Shown one piece after another: positions 1-10,604 of a DNA stretch of 64,000 nucleotides. Within the stretch, counting starts at the first letter, position 1. Each line of letters begins with the position of its first letter. Position numbers and translations under genes: made by a program. The stretch comes from Acanthococcus lagerstroemiae. Its lineage: Eukaryota > Arthropoda > Insecta > Hemiptera > Eriococcidae. The DNA lies in assembly GCA_031841125.1 (NCBI GenBank), contig CM063113.1:38284197-38348196 (forward strand), written 5' to 3'. The notes under the pieces were generated by a model that had not been told where the DNA came from, made no database searches, and saw nothing but the letters and a program-made list of their open reading frames with translations.

Positions 1-249
1 ACATTTCGAAAATCTGAAAGTCTGTAGCAAACATTGCATTTCGAATTTCAATGACTATTCTGTTTTTACTATAGATGCTCTGTTTGACCTAGAGCCTGAA
101 ATCTGAGAAAGTTGAACATTTTATTAAAATCTAAAAGTTGAAAGCAACAGACTTATTTTCCAATGTCACAAGCTGAATCCGATAGCAAATGTTTTATTGT
201 TTAATTTACTGGTTTTGGTTTGGTGAATACCTATAGGAGGGAAATTTAG

Positions 250-1640
250 TCTGGAACAAAAGTCAAAACTCCATGTGTTTTTTTCCATACTTATCCAATC
301 ACAGATAGACTTTGGAGCTCAAGTTTACGGACTAGCTCCACCAAATACCCTCAAAATGCTCGACACAATCCAAAACTCAACCCTTCGAATAGTATCAGGA
401 GCCCTCCGCACCAGTCCATCCATCAGTCTTTGTGCGGAAATGGCCGAACCTCCCCTACCCTACCGCAGAATGATCCTCTACTACAAATACTTGCTCAAAA
501 TATCCCAAAATCCCAACTCACCACTTTCCACAGACGTGGTTAATGATCCACCTCAATCAAACTCCCCCAACATTCGATCAATTATATGTAGAACAAACCA
601 CAAACACTCACTTATCTCTCTCACCCCTACTACCCATATACACAGACCCACCACCGTGGAAACTCATACCAGCAACTTTCCATCTGGAACTATCTTTACA
701 TTGCAAAAGATCAACATCTCCTCACACTTTCAAATTCCTCTTTGGCAAACTCCTCGAACGATACCCCGAGTACCTATTATGCTACACAAACGGTTCCAAA
801 AAAAATAATCGCACAGGTTGTTCATATTCCCTCGGGTCAAAAATCCAAGCTCACAGACTACCCAATTCAGCATATATTCACACCGCCAAACTCGCTGCAA
901 TTTTCTGCTGCATTCGAAATTTCCCTAATATCACCAATAAAGCAATTATTGCCGCCGACTCACGATCGACCCTCCAATCAATCAGCGTAATGTTCTCTAC
1001 ACATCCATTAGTACAATGCATACAACTCATAATCCACGTACTTAACACACTAGGAAAACAGGTAGTATTCGTCTGGATCCCAGGCCATATTGGCATTGCA
1101 CAAGCTGACTTAGTCGACGAAACCGCTCGAACAGCAACATCCCGCCCTAAAGTAGAAAAACTAACAATCAAAACACCCGAAGACCTTGCAGTCACATACC
1201 GATTAAAAATTCTTTCCTCTTGTCACCAATCTTGGCATAAAGAATCCAACAACAAACTTCGTGCAGTAAAAAAGAAACCGATTCCTTGGGTCATCTCCAA
1301 CCGGAAATCACGAATAAGTAATAGCACGACTTAGAATTGGGCATGCTCGCCTCACTCACCTGCACCTCCTCAATCCATAGATATTCCCTCGCAATGCCCT
1401 AAGTGCTCCTCAAATGAAGTCACTTTCGAATATATACTTTACTGCCCTTCACTTGACTCTCATCACCAAAAACATCAACTACCACCTACAACGAAAATCA
1501 TGCTCCAGAACAACCCAATGACAATAGATGAATCATCTCCTTCCTCTACGACACAGACCTCTTTCCATTAATTTAACCATCCCGTATAGCTCTCTTGGTG
1601 TAGCTAGTGGCTCGTAAATAAACAAATAAAAAATAATAAT
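250..1640 (+). mobile_element. 5'-truncated non-LTR retrotransposon (I/R1-like, RNase H-bearing)
   Basis: This is a LINE fragment running from the RT C-terminal region through RNase H and a cysteine/histidine tail motif to its 3' UTR, which ends in a TAAA-rich tail near 1610-1640. The 5' part (ORF1, endonuclease, RT core) is missing, as usual for incomplete reverse transcription. Downstream of the long reading frame, about 1336-1450 still reads RIGHARLTHLHLLN followed by CPKCSS...EYILYCP, the CxxC...H/YILxxCP pattern at the end of such ORF2 proteins. The last 175 bp recur in opposite orientation at 39296-39470. I see no clear TSD. Confidence 0.85.
275..1450 (+). pseudogene. ORF2 C-terminal fragment: RT tail plus RNase H, inactive
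   Basis: The first frame (about 275-780) carries the thumb-region signature IDFGAQVYGLA, IQNSTLRIVSGALRTSP and EPPLPYRRMILYYKYL. After a frame change, 543-1334 encodes an RNase H fold: YTNGS, TAKLAAI, AADSRS and VWIPGHIGIAQADLVDETA. In this family these should read YTDGS, ..E.., ..DS.. and a final D/N-rich motif, so the first Asp is Asn and the catalytic Glu is Lys. Two of four metal ligands are therefore lost. With the frameshift and stops this copy cannot be functional. The RT catalytic FADD motif is absent because of truncation. Confidence 0.85.
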
Positions 1641-2427
1641 TAATTAATTTAAGAAGAAAAAAAAAGAATGAAAGGGAGCTTGTGGCACGGTTTCCCCTAA
1701 TCCGATCGACCTGAAACTTTGTAGGTTCATTTTACTTTATTGGAACCAATTTAGGATACGAATTAGAGGAAACTCAGAAAAAAAAATCACCAAGAGTAAA
1801 TAAGGACCACCTTAAGGGTAAAGGAGTAAAGGAAGTTGTGTATTTCTCTCAAGTATTCCTAACATCCTTCTAGCTTACCCTTCCTGTCTAAGGTATGCTG
1901 ATGTGCGAGAAATTGAGTGCTTGGGGGATAAGGTTCCAATCTGCATTTGCAGGGACGAAACTATGGGGGGATGAAACACTCTCAATAATTTGGCAGTTGG
2001 CAAATTTTGAAACTGTTCATTTGAATTTTCCATTTCTTAAGAACGTTTGTTTGTTTGATTTTTTGTTTTTTTTTGTTTTTGTTTTTTTTTTTTCAATTAA
2101 AAATATTTTGATTGAAAAATCGACAAATTTTCAAATTTAAAAAGATTTTGTCGGCGAATTTTTAGTTTTCAAAACATATTTGTCGGCAAATTTTTCTTCT
2201 CCCCCCCCCCCCCCAACTGAAAGTACATCGGGCACGACGAAATCTTTTTCACAGTCCCGGGTTTTTTCGCCATGATTTCGTGAAATAGTAGAAAATCAAA
2301 TTTCATGAAAATGGTGAGAAGTGTGTAGAGCAGTGTTTGACATTTCATTTTCTTTTTCGTGAAACACCTTGAAACGCTACATGAAACAGGAAATAGCATA
2401 AGGTATACAAAAATCTCATTGTCGTTC
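1641..2427. other. AT-rich non-coding stretch, no gene seen
   Basis: This stretch contains T-rich runs near 2055-2095 and a C homopolymer at about 2202-2214. The phrase TTTTGTCGGCGAATTTTTAG recurs weakly at 2143-2190, suggesting a decayed short repeat. Nothing coding is supported. Confidence 0.5.
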
Positions 2428-2874
2428 TTATATTTCTAATAATTTGGGACACTCACCTTTATATGCTCCTGGATTGCTCACATATTTTTTCGGGACAGGG
2501 TGCTTGATCTTTGTGTGGCCACCTAGCAGATGCAAAATTAGAGTTTCACTCATTTTTTGGTCTTTCTGGACGCGCTCCAGGAATTTCCAAACGGATGCGT
2601 GGTGTACTCCCAGTAATTTCTGAAAACTCATATTCCAACCCCCAACGAATTATTTGTTCGAGGTTCATCGTGAAGCACACTTTCGTATACGTTCCTCACA
2701 CTCGGAGGATATCGCGGTGGTACAGCCTTTCTACGTCCGTTGCGAGGACGTCCTCTGACGTACGTCGTTTCAACATAAGTGGCCAAACCATGGACGTCTT
2801 CATGAATCTCCTCGATATTGTCGTCGAAAACACTTTGTAAGTTGTCTAAGGGAACGAAGGGTAAGGCAAAGAGT
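2428..2874 (-). pseudogene. MULE (Mutator-like) transposase C-terminal remnant, frameshifted
   Basis: Read on the minus strand, 2874 down to 2640 gives ALPFVPLDNLQSVFDDNIEE, HGLATYVETTYVRGR and PPRYPPSVRNVYE...RTNNS. After a one-base loss near 2640 it continues as WNMSFQKLLGVHHASVWKF and LERVQKDQK (2428-2637). The block order LAFVP, YxExTYIG, PPxxWN, RTNNxxEGWHxxFxxxVGxxHPxIWxFxxxLxxEQ is the C-terminus of arthropod MULE-domain proteins. The Glu of the usual NN.VEGWH motif is lost at the frameshift. The DDE core is not found upstream, where a minisatellite begins. Confidence 0.7.
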
Positions 2875-2897
2875 CTTGATAATTCACAGCGGGAACA

Positions 2898-3047
2898 GAA
2901 ACTGGACGAAATATCCCTTAGACGAAAAACGACTGGACGAAAAAAGTTGGACGAAGTGTCATTGGACAATCTCTTTTGGACGAACTGTCGCTTGGACGAA
3001 ATGGCTTTGGACGAAATGGCTTTGGACGAAAGGTCGTGGAACCGTTT
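2898..3047. repeat. Degenerate TTGGACGAA minisatellite
   Basis: The core (A/T)TGGACGAA(A) occurs about ten times with 12-20 bp spacing. The cleanest copies are at about 2993-3035, where the unit TTGGACGAAATGGC is nearly perfect. It abuts the MULE remnant on its upstream side. Subterminal arrays are common in MULE ends, so it may belong to that element, but I cannot show this. Confidence 0.7.
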
Positions 3048-3390
3048 CACCTGAAAAATCCAACTTGGGGGGCTGGCGAAATGGACTTCGATTCAAGTTT
3101 ATTCAAAAATCCTGATGCCTTGGCAGACTGCATGTTAGTAGTAGCGCTTAACAGCGCTCCCTTGACGAGTCCGAATTATAGAGATTGTGAGGCAGTGTGG
3201 TGATGGCGGTAATTTCAATTCAATTTCACCAAATTTCTTTCCTTTTTTCTGTTTTCAAATTTAAGTTCAAAATTAAAATTAAATTTTAATAATGCATTTA
3301 TTAATTATTATTTTTTATTTTTAATAAAACAAAAACTTTGTGCCCTGTGCTCGTATGCTGTTCAGTCGTAAAATAATTAAAAAACCTATA
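3048..3390. other. No gene seen; AT-rich spacer
   Basis: After about 3200 the sequence becomes strongly A+T-rich, with AATTAAAATTAAATTTTAA-like runs. I see no coding or structural signal. Confidence 0.4.
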
Positions 3391-3505
3391 TGTTTCTCGA
3401 AAATTCCACGCATGTTTGCGATTATCTCGATAAATATGTTTTAAAGAAAAGTTGTATTGGACCTTTTTACGGAAAATTTAACAAAAAATATTTCATGTTA
3501 TTTCC
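3391..3505 (+). repeat. Copy A of a diverged direct repeat (period about 200 bp)
   Basis: This copy runs TTTCTCGAAAATTCCACGCA, then GATTATCTCGATAAATATG, AAAGAAAAGTTGTAT and ACGGAAAATTTAACA. The same string of phrases occurs at 3592-3710 with substitutions. Two copies only, so this is a tandem duplication or two old copies of one element. Confidence 0.65.
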
Positions 3506-3591
3506 ATCTTGGTCCTAAAGTGAAGATTTTCTTAGATAACTGTGATTCAGGTATAGTAAAGATCGGTTATGAAAGAAAAAACAGAAGCCAC

Positions 3592-3710
3592 GTTCCTCGA
3601 AACTTCCACACATTTTTGCAATTATCTCGGTAAATATGCGTTCTAAAGAAAAGTTGTATAGAATCTTTTTTATAGAAAATTTAGCAGTAAACATTTTATG
3701 TAATACGCAT
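3592..3710 (+). repeat. Copy B of the diverged direct repeat
   Basis: This copy runs TTCCTCGAAACTTCCACACA, AATTATCTCGGTAAATATG, AAAGAAAAGTTGTATAGA and ATAGAAAATTTAGCA. It matches copy A phrase by phrase. A T homopolymer (about 3749-3770) follows. Confidence 0.65.
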
Positions 3711-3959
3711 TTGGGCGTTGAAGTTGATATGTTCCGAGATATTCGCGTTTTTTTTTTTTTTTTTTTTTTGTAAAATCTTAGTTTTACAGATAATTTTAAG
3801 GTCAAAGAGTCACGGGTGAATGACCTCACATTGAGCTCAAATTTCTTATGGCGAGTTTCTAGGTCCGTTGGAATAAATTTCAGTTCGCACTCAATCTATT
3901 CACGAAAACTTGTTAAATAAGGGACACCTTACGTGATACCTGCCTGTTCTCCGTCTAAC

Positions 3960-6060
3960 AACCTCCATTCTCCGTGTTGGTTCTCAGCTCTCGCTTTACT
4001 CGTACTGCCTCTCGCCTTTCTCACGTCTTCTCTCGCATGATGATTGAAGGCTATAAAGTGTGTAGTGCTCCTCACAATCCTTCCTCAAGACCCTCCCAAC
4101 CAAGTAGCCTTTTACCGAATTCGAATAACGCAGCGTGGCCGCGATTATCGATAATACTCTGGCCGCGTTTGCGTAGGCAAAAAATCGAATCTGTCCGACC
4201 AAAAAAGGCAAAAAGCGAGCGCGTACAACGATCTTTCAATTTTCATTTCCATCATCGGTGGACGGCGCGGTGCGTGGCGGGGTCGGCTGAATTATACAGA
4301 AATGCCTTTGGGCGCGGCACACGCGGCTACAGCGACAACAGCGGCCGTGTCGGGCTGCGTCACCGGGGCGAACGAGAAAACGAGAACCAGACCGAACAGT
4401 AACCGTTATTTATTGGCAAAATAATATGGGCGCGAAATCCGTCTTTATGTAAAATATAGAATACCCGCCGGCGGGGCGACGGCGAGGGGAGCGAGCTTTT
4501 CTCTCGTTTTCCGTGTTTTTGACAGGTATCAAGCCAAGCGTAAAGGTAACGGATGGAGATGCGGACCGGCCGAGGCGATGGCGCGCCCGGGGTACGAAGA
4601 ATTAATAGGGACCAATAGTTACGGACGCTTGTACGTAGATAATTGTTAAAGTTGGAGTAAGCGGACGAAAAGACTATAACGGTATACATACAGCTGACCT
4701 CGGGGTCACTCCGCCGACCCGGCTGAAAAAGGGTACAATGGCGTGGGGAATGGTGGCGATGGCGATGGCGGCGGCTGCAGCAGCGAAAGTGGAAAGTGTA
4801 GCCGGTGTCGGAATGTGTATAATTTGCCGAACAGAAGCGTGCCCCGCGCTCCTGACCCCCTCTCGGCTGGGTACATTCTTACGAGCGCACACGAATACAC
4901 GAGTTTAAAAATCGGTATAAATATAAGCGCGGGCACTCGGAGGCGCTACCACCGCCGCCCTTTTCCGTACCTACTCGTATATATTTTCCTCTGTACATAT
5001 GACGTGGAAAAAGATGAATAGATCGGAACGAGTCCGGTCCGCCGCTCGAGTATTAATATATATACACACACAAAAGGTCGCTTCGGAAAACCCCATTCCT
5101 CGGCGCGGCTGCCCCCGCTCGTCCGCTCCGCTCGCCACTTCTATATATGATTAACCCCTTAAAACGTGATGTATATGTAGCATCTACATCTACAGTCTAC
5201 TGGCATTCACGTACACATAGTCGTGTATTGTAAAATATATACGAGTACGGGCTATCTATACGTACCCATATTTATAGAGGTGTATGAGTAGAGAGAGAGA
5301 GAGAGAGAGCAGGCCGCGGCTCTCAAACGAAAGCCTAACATCTCCGGGAAAACACAGCGGTCCGCGCGCTCCCCCGACCCACCAAATCCCGCCATGGGAC
5401 TTTTCGGACCCTCCTATTTATTTCCTGATACGTTACTTGGACGTAAAGGGAATTACACAGATATAGAGAAACGATCGGTCCTCAAAGGGTAGACGGGCCG
5501 AAGGCGAGAGGGTGCGTTACGGCGGAACGCGATTGGACGGTTTGGCGAAAACGGCGCCCGGATAAACCACGTCGTCTCTGTACGTATGCCTTTTACTTAT
5601 AAATACGTACGTTCGGCGAAGGGGGCGGGGGCAGCGCGGGCTCCCGTATTATAAAATGTAAAGCTGCGGCGCGGCGGCGAGGTGTCGGCGCGGAAAAAGC
5701 CGGAGAGACGCGTTTGTTATTTCGATTTCGAATCGCCGAACGGAGCGCGATTCGAATTTTAAATTTTACTTGCTCTGGCGCTTTCATATTTATAACCATT
5801 AATGGAAGTTTCTCGTATTAATCCTTAATGCGTAATTCTTAATCAACTCGGTGATCGGGCACGGTTCACTCGCCGCCAGACAAGGACAGACAGATAGCTT
5901 TTCCATTTTCCATTTCTGTGTACAGGTCGTCTGTGTATACGAGATGGATGTGTGTGAGCGTGTGTGAGTATACATTCCGGGTGTTTCTTTCAATTCCCAC
6001 CTTTCTATTCGCCGTCGGATGGTCGCATCGACCCGCGGTAAATATAGTAGCGCATCTTTT
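3960..6060. other. CpG-rich block, possible promoter or 5' region of a host gene
   Basis: G+C and CpG density jump here compared with both flanks; the richest parts are about 4250-4620, 4690-4960 and 5490-5740. It includes a GA microsatellite at 5287-5309, several ATATATA stretches and TG-rich sequence at 5948-5972. Frames are short and low in complexity, and none resembles a known protein. Such islands are unusual in an otherwise A+T-rich insect window and often mark promoters or first exons. The direction is unknown. Confidence 0.35.
5979..6034 (-). repeat. Copy of a 56-bp motif shared with 15304-15357 (inverted)
   Basis: On the minus strand this reads TCGATGCGACCATCCG, about 17 diverged bases, then GGGAATTGAAAGAAACACCC. 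The same two blocks in the same order and spacing occur on the plus strand at 15304-15357. TG/CA-rich sequence lies next to both copies, and both sit at the edge of a CpG-rich block. Confidence 0.7.
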
Positions 6061-6077
6061 GGAATGAAGAAAAATTT

Positions 6078-6266
6078 TCAATCCCTCCGAGGAAGGCTGA
6101 AACGTCCCATCAATTTTAAAATGTTAAATGGAAACCCACCGGGTAACATATCGAAATAGGGGTTATTTGTGTCACTGATTTTGTATGTCGCATTATATTT
6201 TTGATCCGGACCGAATTTTCTATGCATTTTAATAATTAGAGGTCTGGCTGGATCTCCTCTCTCCAT
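6078..6266 (-). pseudogene. Possible start of ORF2 or 3' sequence overlapping ORF1
   Basis: A 62-codon frame overlaps the last 38 bases of ORF1 in another frame (MERGDPARPLIIKMHRKFG...). Overlapping or abutting ORF1/ORF2 junctions are common in LINEs, but the sequence shows no endonuclease motif, so ORF2 is deleted or this is 3' sequence. Confidence 0.2.
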
Positions 6267-7081
6267 TCATTCGAGTATTCGAGTTCACTGGCTTCGTAAT
6301 GGATTCCTCTGACGGCTGAACGTCCACTGGAGTACTACTTCCTGTTCGGAACTGTTTACTGCGTTGCCTTAGTGTCTCCTTGTTGCTTCCATTTTCTGGT
6401 TTGTTGTTCTTCTCATCGTTCGGGCTGCGAGCTTCGATGTTCCTCTTCTTGGTCGTATTAGTTTTTTCGTTGTTCATCTTCCAGATTTTATACGACATTG
6501 AGTCTTTGCCTGTGTACGTTAGCGTAGGTCCATCGTGCCTCTCTTTCACTTTAATCTTTCCATCCATGCACCTTGCAGAGTGGAATATCCCCTCTTCGAC
6601 CATATCCATCGCCTCGTACCATCGTTCCCTTGTGTCTTTTGAGAGATGATCGTCAAAATAGATAGGCAATGGGGTGTTGACTCCTACATCATTTCCCAAC
6701 GGTTTCTTCGTTTTCGCCATTTTTATTACTTCTTTTTTCTTCTCGAGGCTGTGAAATCTTGCAATGATTGGCCGGATTCCCTTCCTCGAATGGAGCCTAT
6801 GGGTAATAGTGATGTCGAAATCACGAATTCGTACACCTAGTTTTTCTATGACACTTGTGACTACCTCTCTTGTGTTCTCGCTTGACTCTTCTGGGATATT
6901 TCTTATTATCATGTCACTCTTCCTGCCGTATTGGTCTAATTCGCCCAGTTTAGATTTCAGCTCGGCATTTATTGATTTGACTCGATTCAGTTCACTTTTG
7001 ATTTCCGTGTTTTCCGCTTTGAGTACTTCCACTTCGCTTGTAATCTTATTAATAATTAGAGACCGGATTCCTCGACACTAG
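6229..7081 (-). pseudogene. LINE ORF1-like protein (coiled coil + RRM-like, transposase_22-like)
   Basis: The open frame continues upstream of its first GTG (7032) to a stop at 7081, so the 5' end is missing. The N-terminus is a heptad coiled coil (VEVLKAENTEIKSELNRV, INAELKSKLGELDQYGR). Then comes an RRM-like core with KSDMIIRNIPEESSE, THRLHSRKGIRPIIARF and YFDDHLSKDTRERWYEA, as in ORF1 chaperones of L1/CR1-type elements of invertebrates. The Lys/Asn/Ser-rich tail ends at 6229. The frame is intact for about 280 codons, which suggests a fairly recent copy. I find no RT downstream, so this is an ORF1-only fragment. Confidence 0.75.
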
Positions 7082-7398
7082 AAAACATAATTCGGCGTTG
7101 AAAGTAATACTTTCGGCATTATTCGGCAAAAACGCGAAAAATGTCCCATCACAAATTCAAAAAAAAAAAAAAAAATCGAAAAAGAGTGGGAAAATGTTCT
7201 TTTTATTTATTTATTTATTTTATTATAACGCAATGCCGGATTTAAACTGTCTAGGCCCAGGGTCCCAGTATTTGTGGAGACCCTTTGTATCCTCAGAAAA
7301 AACAAAAAATTGCTAAGTACTAGTAATATGAATATTGTTGACATTCGGCTTGATGTGATCCATATCCTCAATTACTGCCCCAAATTTGATCCTATACG
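7082..7398. other. No gene seen; A/T homopolymer runs
   Basis: There is a poly-A stretch at about 7161-7175 and a TTTA microsatellite at about 7200-7225. The last 8 bases (7391-7398) are the left duplication of the hAT-like element that starts at 7399. Confidence 0.5.
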
Positions 7399-7794
7399 CA
7401 GGGGCGGAAATAGAGGGGGCTAGGGGGGCTAAGTCCCCAGTTTCAAAATTAGCCCCGCTAAATGAAAATTGTAAAGCTATACGAGTACCACTATTATCGT
7501 TTATGATGTTGTTGTTGTTTTTTGTATTTTTTTCTCCTTACAAAGGAAGTATTTACAGAGAAAAAAAAATTTATAGTTTTTTGCGGGGGGTTGGGGAGAC
7601 CAAGGTAGATGCGTTTGAGTGCCCAAAGTAAGTAAAGTACAAAGTTCAAAGCTGTTTGACCAACCTTTTTTCCAAAGCATTAGTCACAAGAAAATTCCTA
7701 CGTAAATCCACATTTTTCTCCTTACATTCCACGTAATAATGACTATAGATCTTTCTACAAATTCAAAAGAAAACCACAACATGTTTAGTATATG

Positions 7795-8066
7795 ATATAT
7801 TGATGACGATAAGAAGGTTACCAGTCTTACGACCAGTTTGATGCAGCTCCCTATTTCTCCCTGTCTTGTGCAAGTTCTTTCATTTCCAAATAACTCTTAC
7901 ATTTTTTGATATTCTCGATTATCTGTTGAACATACTGGAATCTTTGCCAGCCTGCTCAATTCTTTCCTTCCATCCTTCCTTCTAGCAGAGGTGATATTAT
8001 GCGTGGATGCCTCAAGTTATGCCTTATCAGTTTATCATGATTCCTCGTCTTCAAACAATTCCAAAT
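7795..8066 (-). pseudogene. LINE RT C-terminal tail (distal half of a split copy)
   Basis: On the minus strand this reads FWNCLKTRNHDKLIRHNLRH, ISPLLEGWKERIE..., then SYLEMKELAQDRE, with stops and frame changes. That is the RxxDxLIxHxLRHxxxLxxxLEGxxEG...MxxLAQDRxxWR tail of RTE/CR1-like ORF2 proteins. It continues the RT fragment at 9333-9965 directly if the element at 8067-9324 and one copy of its TSD are removed. Confidence 0.65.
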
Positions 8067-8341
8067 CAGCCCCGTAGCCAGAGTTTATGTGTGAGTGGGG
8101 CTCTATGTGAACCTTTTGGAAGGCCTAGGCCGACATTTTTTTACAAGCGAAGAGAAAATTGTACATGGGTTTTATTTTTCATTTCAGTGGATGTATCGCC
8201 TCGTTGTCTAAACAAACTCGGGTAATTTAGCGAGAGTGTATTGGGGCCATTACATACAAATCCTATTCCCAATCCAAGAGTCCCAAATTAGTTATCTAAG
8301 TTTTTGTTCTAGATTTTAAAATGATTCTGTGATATTCTTCC

Positions 8342-8688
8342 ATTCTTAATGTAGTTTTCTGTCTGTTATGTAAGTTTAAAATAACTTGACTTTCTTCTTT
8401 ATTCCTATCCTTTTCAGAATATCAAACATTTTATCCCATTTAACATTATCAAAAGCTTTTTCAGTATCAACGAAATGCCATACATGTATCTGATCCCTTA
8501 TTAAGTCTTTCATCTACGATTGAACTACATAGTTGAGAAACAATGTGAGTCCCAAAATTTATTTTGAAAATTGGTTGGATTGATTCGCCATATAGCGTAG
8601 TATTGTCAGAAGCTTTTTCAGTATCAACGAATGCCATACATGTATCCTACCCCTTTTTAAGTCTCCCATCTATACAATTCGCGTACAA
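8342..8688 (-). repeat. 347-bp direct repeat, copy 1 (inside inner hAT-like element)
   Basis: This segment is nearly identical to 9619-9965 (offset 1277 bp) and has the same length. It is RT sequence (FVDTEKAFDNVKW in the minus frame). Each copy contains a second internal version of the same roughly 60-bp RT segment, separated by a spacer with GATTCGCCATATAGCG. Confidence 0.9.
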
Positions 8689-8884
8689 CTAGATACAAAA
8701 AATACTTCTCTCTGAAAAAATATCGCACCACTAAAATGGAATTTTCGCCAGTAAACAACATCATGAAAATTACGAATGATTTTTTGACAGAGTGTACTTG
8801 CGCTGACATGTATAGTATGCCTAGATCAGCGTTTAAGCGGTTAGTGGAGGGATGGGGAGCTGTGGGATAGCGGACGTGCGGCAC

Positions 8885-9187
8885 TTATTATTATTATTAT
8901 TTTATATTATTACATATATTATTTTATTATTATTATTATTATTATTATTATCAGTTTTTCCTTCGTTTATTATTACTATTATTTACTTTTAATTTTATTT
9001 ACTTTTTCATTTTTTATTATTTTTTACTTCTACTTTTATTTACTTTTTCATTTTTTATGATTTTTTACTTCTATTAGTTTCATTCCATTTTTTTTATTCC
9101 TCTTTTTTATTTTTTATTGTAACGGTCCCTCCTATAATTGGCTTCGGCTGTTGGAGGGACCTAAATAAATAAATAAATAAATAAATA
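8885..9187 (+). mobile_element. TTA microsatellite and retroelement 3' end with stem-loop and TAAA tail
   Basis: A long T/A-rich stretch with (TTA)n at 8885-8952 is followed by a stem of GGTCCCTCC (9124-9132) and GGAGGGACC (9153-9161) around the loop TATAATTGGCTTCGGCTG. A (TAAA/AAAT)n tail runs from 9162 to 9187. A similar stem, loop and tail occurs at 20391-20450. A terminal hairpin before a TAAA tail is a normal 3' end for some LINEs and their SINE partners. The upstream boundary is uncertain. Confidence 0.55.
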
Positions 9188-9332
9188 TTAATTCTCTTCG
9201 TCCCTTTTTTCTTTCTCATTCAGCGTAATTATGATTTTTTTAATTGTGGTATCTTTGCCTAGGGGGGCTCAAGATACTTTAAGAGGGGGCTCAGCCCCAA
9301 CTTTCCCCCATGGCTACGGGACTGTTCTAAAT

Positions 9333-9965
9333 ATCTATTTTACCTGCTACCCTGTTAAGTATTTCCTCATTTCTTACCTTATGCGTCCATTTGATATTAA
9401 GTATCCGCCTATAGCATCACATTTCAAAAGCTTTGATCCTTCTCTTCTCTGGTTTTCCTATGGTCCAAATTTTACATCCATACAACGCTACACCCCATAC
9501 ATAAGTTTTCAAAAATAATTTTTATATGCCACTGTATGTACAAATTAAATAATACTGGAGATAACGAACATCCCTGCCTTACACCTTTTTCATATTTGCC
9601 TCCCCTTTCACTCCTTCTATTCTTAATGTAGTTTTCTGTCTGTTATGTAAGTTTAAAATAACTTGACTTTCTTCTTTATTCCTATCCTTTTCAGAATATC
9701 AAACATTTTATCGCATTTAACATTATCAAAAGCTTTTTCAGTATCAACAAAATGCCATACATGTATCTGATCCCTTATTAAGTCTTTCATCTACGATTGA
9801 ACTACATAGTTGAGAAACAATGTGAGTCCCAAAATTTATTTTGAAAATAGGTTGGATTGATTCGCCATATAGCGTAGTATTGTCAGAAGCTTTTTCAGTA
9901 TCAACGAATGCCATACATGTATCCTACCCCTTTTTAAGTCTCCCATCTATATAATTCGCGTACAA
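9333..9965 (-). pseudogene. LINE reverse transcriptase fragment (RTE/CR1-like), internally deleted
   Basis: Minus-strand phrases in order are FVDTEKAFDNVKWDKMFDIL (RT motif with catalytic Asp), TTLRIEGVKGEANMKKGVRQ with GCSLSPVLFNLYI, then KTYVWGVALYGCKIWTIGK and IKWTHKVRNEEILNRVAGK. The YADD box and surrounding residues between LFNLYI and KTYVWG are missing, so there is an internal deletion. Frames shift and stops occur. The reading resumes at 8066 across the inner hAT-like insertion. The same element type leaves a tail at 28300-28495. Confidence 0.75.
9619..9965 (-). repeat. 347-bp direct repeat, copy 2
   Basis: This is the partner of 8342-8688 and lies in the host LINE itself. A third, partial version of the central spacer (AGAAACAACGTGAGTCCGAA, GGTTGGATTGATTCGC) occurs at about 10266-10340. 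Confidence 0.9.
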
Positions 9966-10604
9966 AATTAAAGGGTGCAGTGCGCTCTCTACTGGCAAAA
10001 TGAAATGCGGCTTGCTGATTGGTGGATTTGGTTAAAAAGGTGATGATTTACAAAAAGTGACAAAAAATGTTCTCCAAGAATTTCATAATAGGACTCTGCA
10101 GAAAGAAAATAACAGAATGAAAAGTTTTTGTTCTTTTCAGTTTTTCATAAAAAATGATATTTCGAATGATATTTCTCATTTTCTTTGTACATATTGTTAG
10201 GGTAAAATACCCACGATCACCTTTTCAACATGTGCACTAGCGCTCCTGCAGTGTGCTTTATATGCAAATTGAATCACATAGTTTAGAAACAACGTGAGTC
10301 CGAACATTTTGAAAATGGGTTGGATTGATTCGCAATGTTGCGAAGTCTAATTGCATTACGGCTTCGTTGTGAACGATTATATCTCATGGCTCGTGGCATT
10401 ATAAATAACACTGTTCACTTTGTAAGGTTGAAAGGCAATAACCGTAGAAAACTGAAAAACTAAAAAAAGTCGTTCCATACACCTACATACGTTATGAGCC
10501 TTCACAACAGCAACAGTCGTGACGAGGTGTATTCTCTCACCACTTCCACGGATAGGCAAAAATAAACACAACAACGACAGTTGTGAGGTCCCCCTAACAC
10601 GCTC

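Larger units (their letters stand above)
8067..9324. mobile_element. Inner hAT-like element inserted in the LINE
   Basis: Left end CAGCCCCGTAGCCAGAG; right end read inward CAGTCCCGTAGCCATGG. Flanks are TTCCAAAT (8059-8066) and TTCTAAAT (9325-9332), 7 of 8 bases alike. The CAGnCCCGTAGCCA type of end with 8-bp TSD fits a non-autonomous hAT. Removing it joins the two halves of a minus-strand LINE. The interior carries a 347-bp duplicate of that LINE's RT (8342-8688), a TTA microsatellite (about 8885-8952) and a LINE/SINE-type 3' end (up to 9187). No transposase is visible. Confidence 0.65.

Noticed and set aside
10377..10574. Short minus-strand frame in the hAT-like interior.
   Set aside because: No motif and no start context; surrounded by non-coding repeats.
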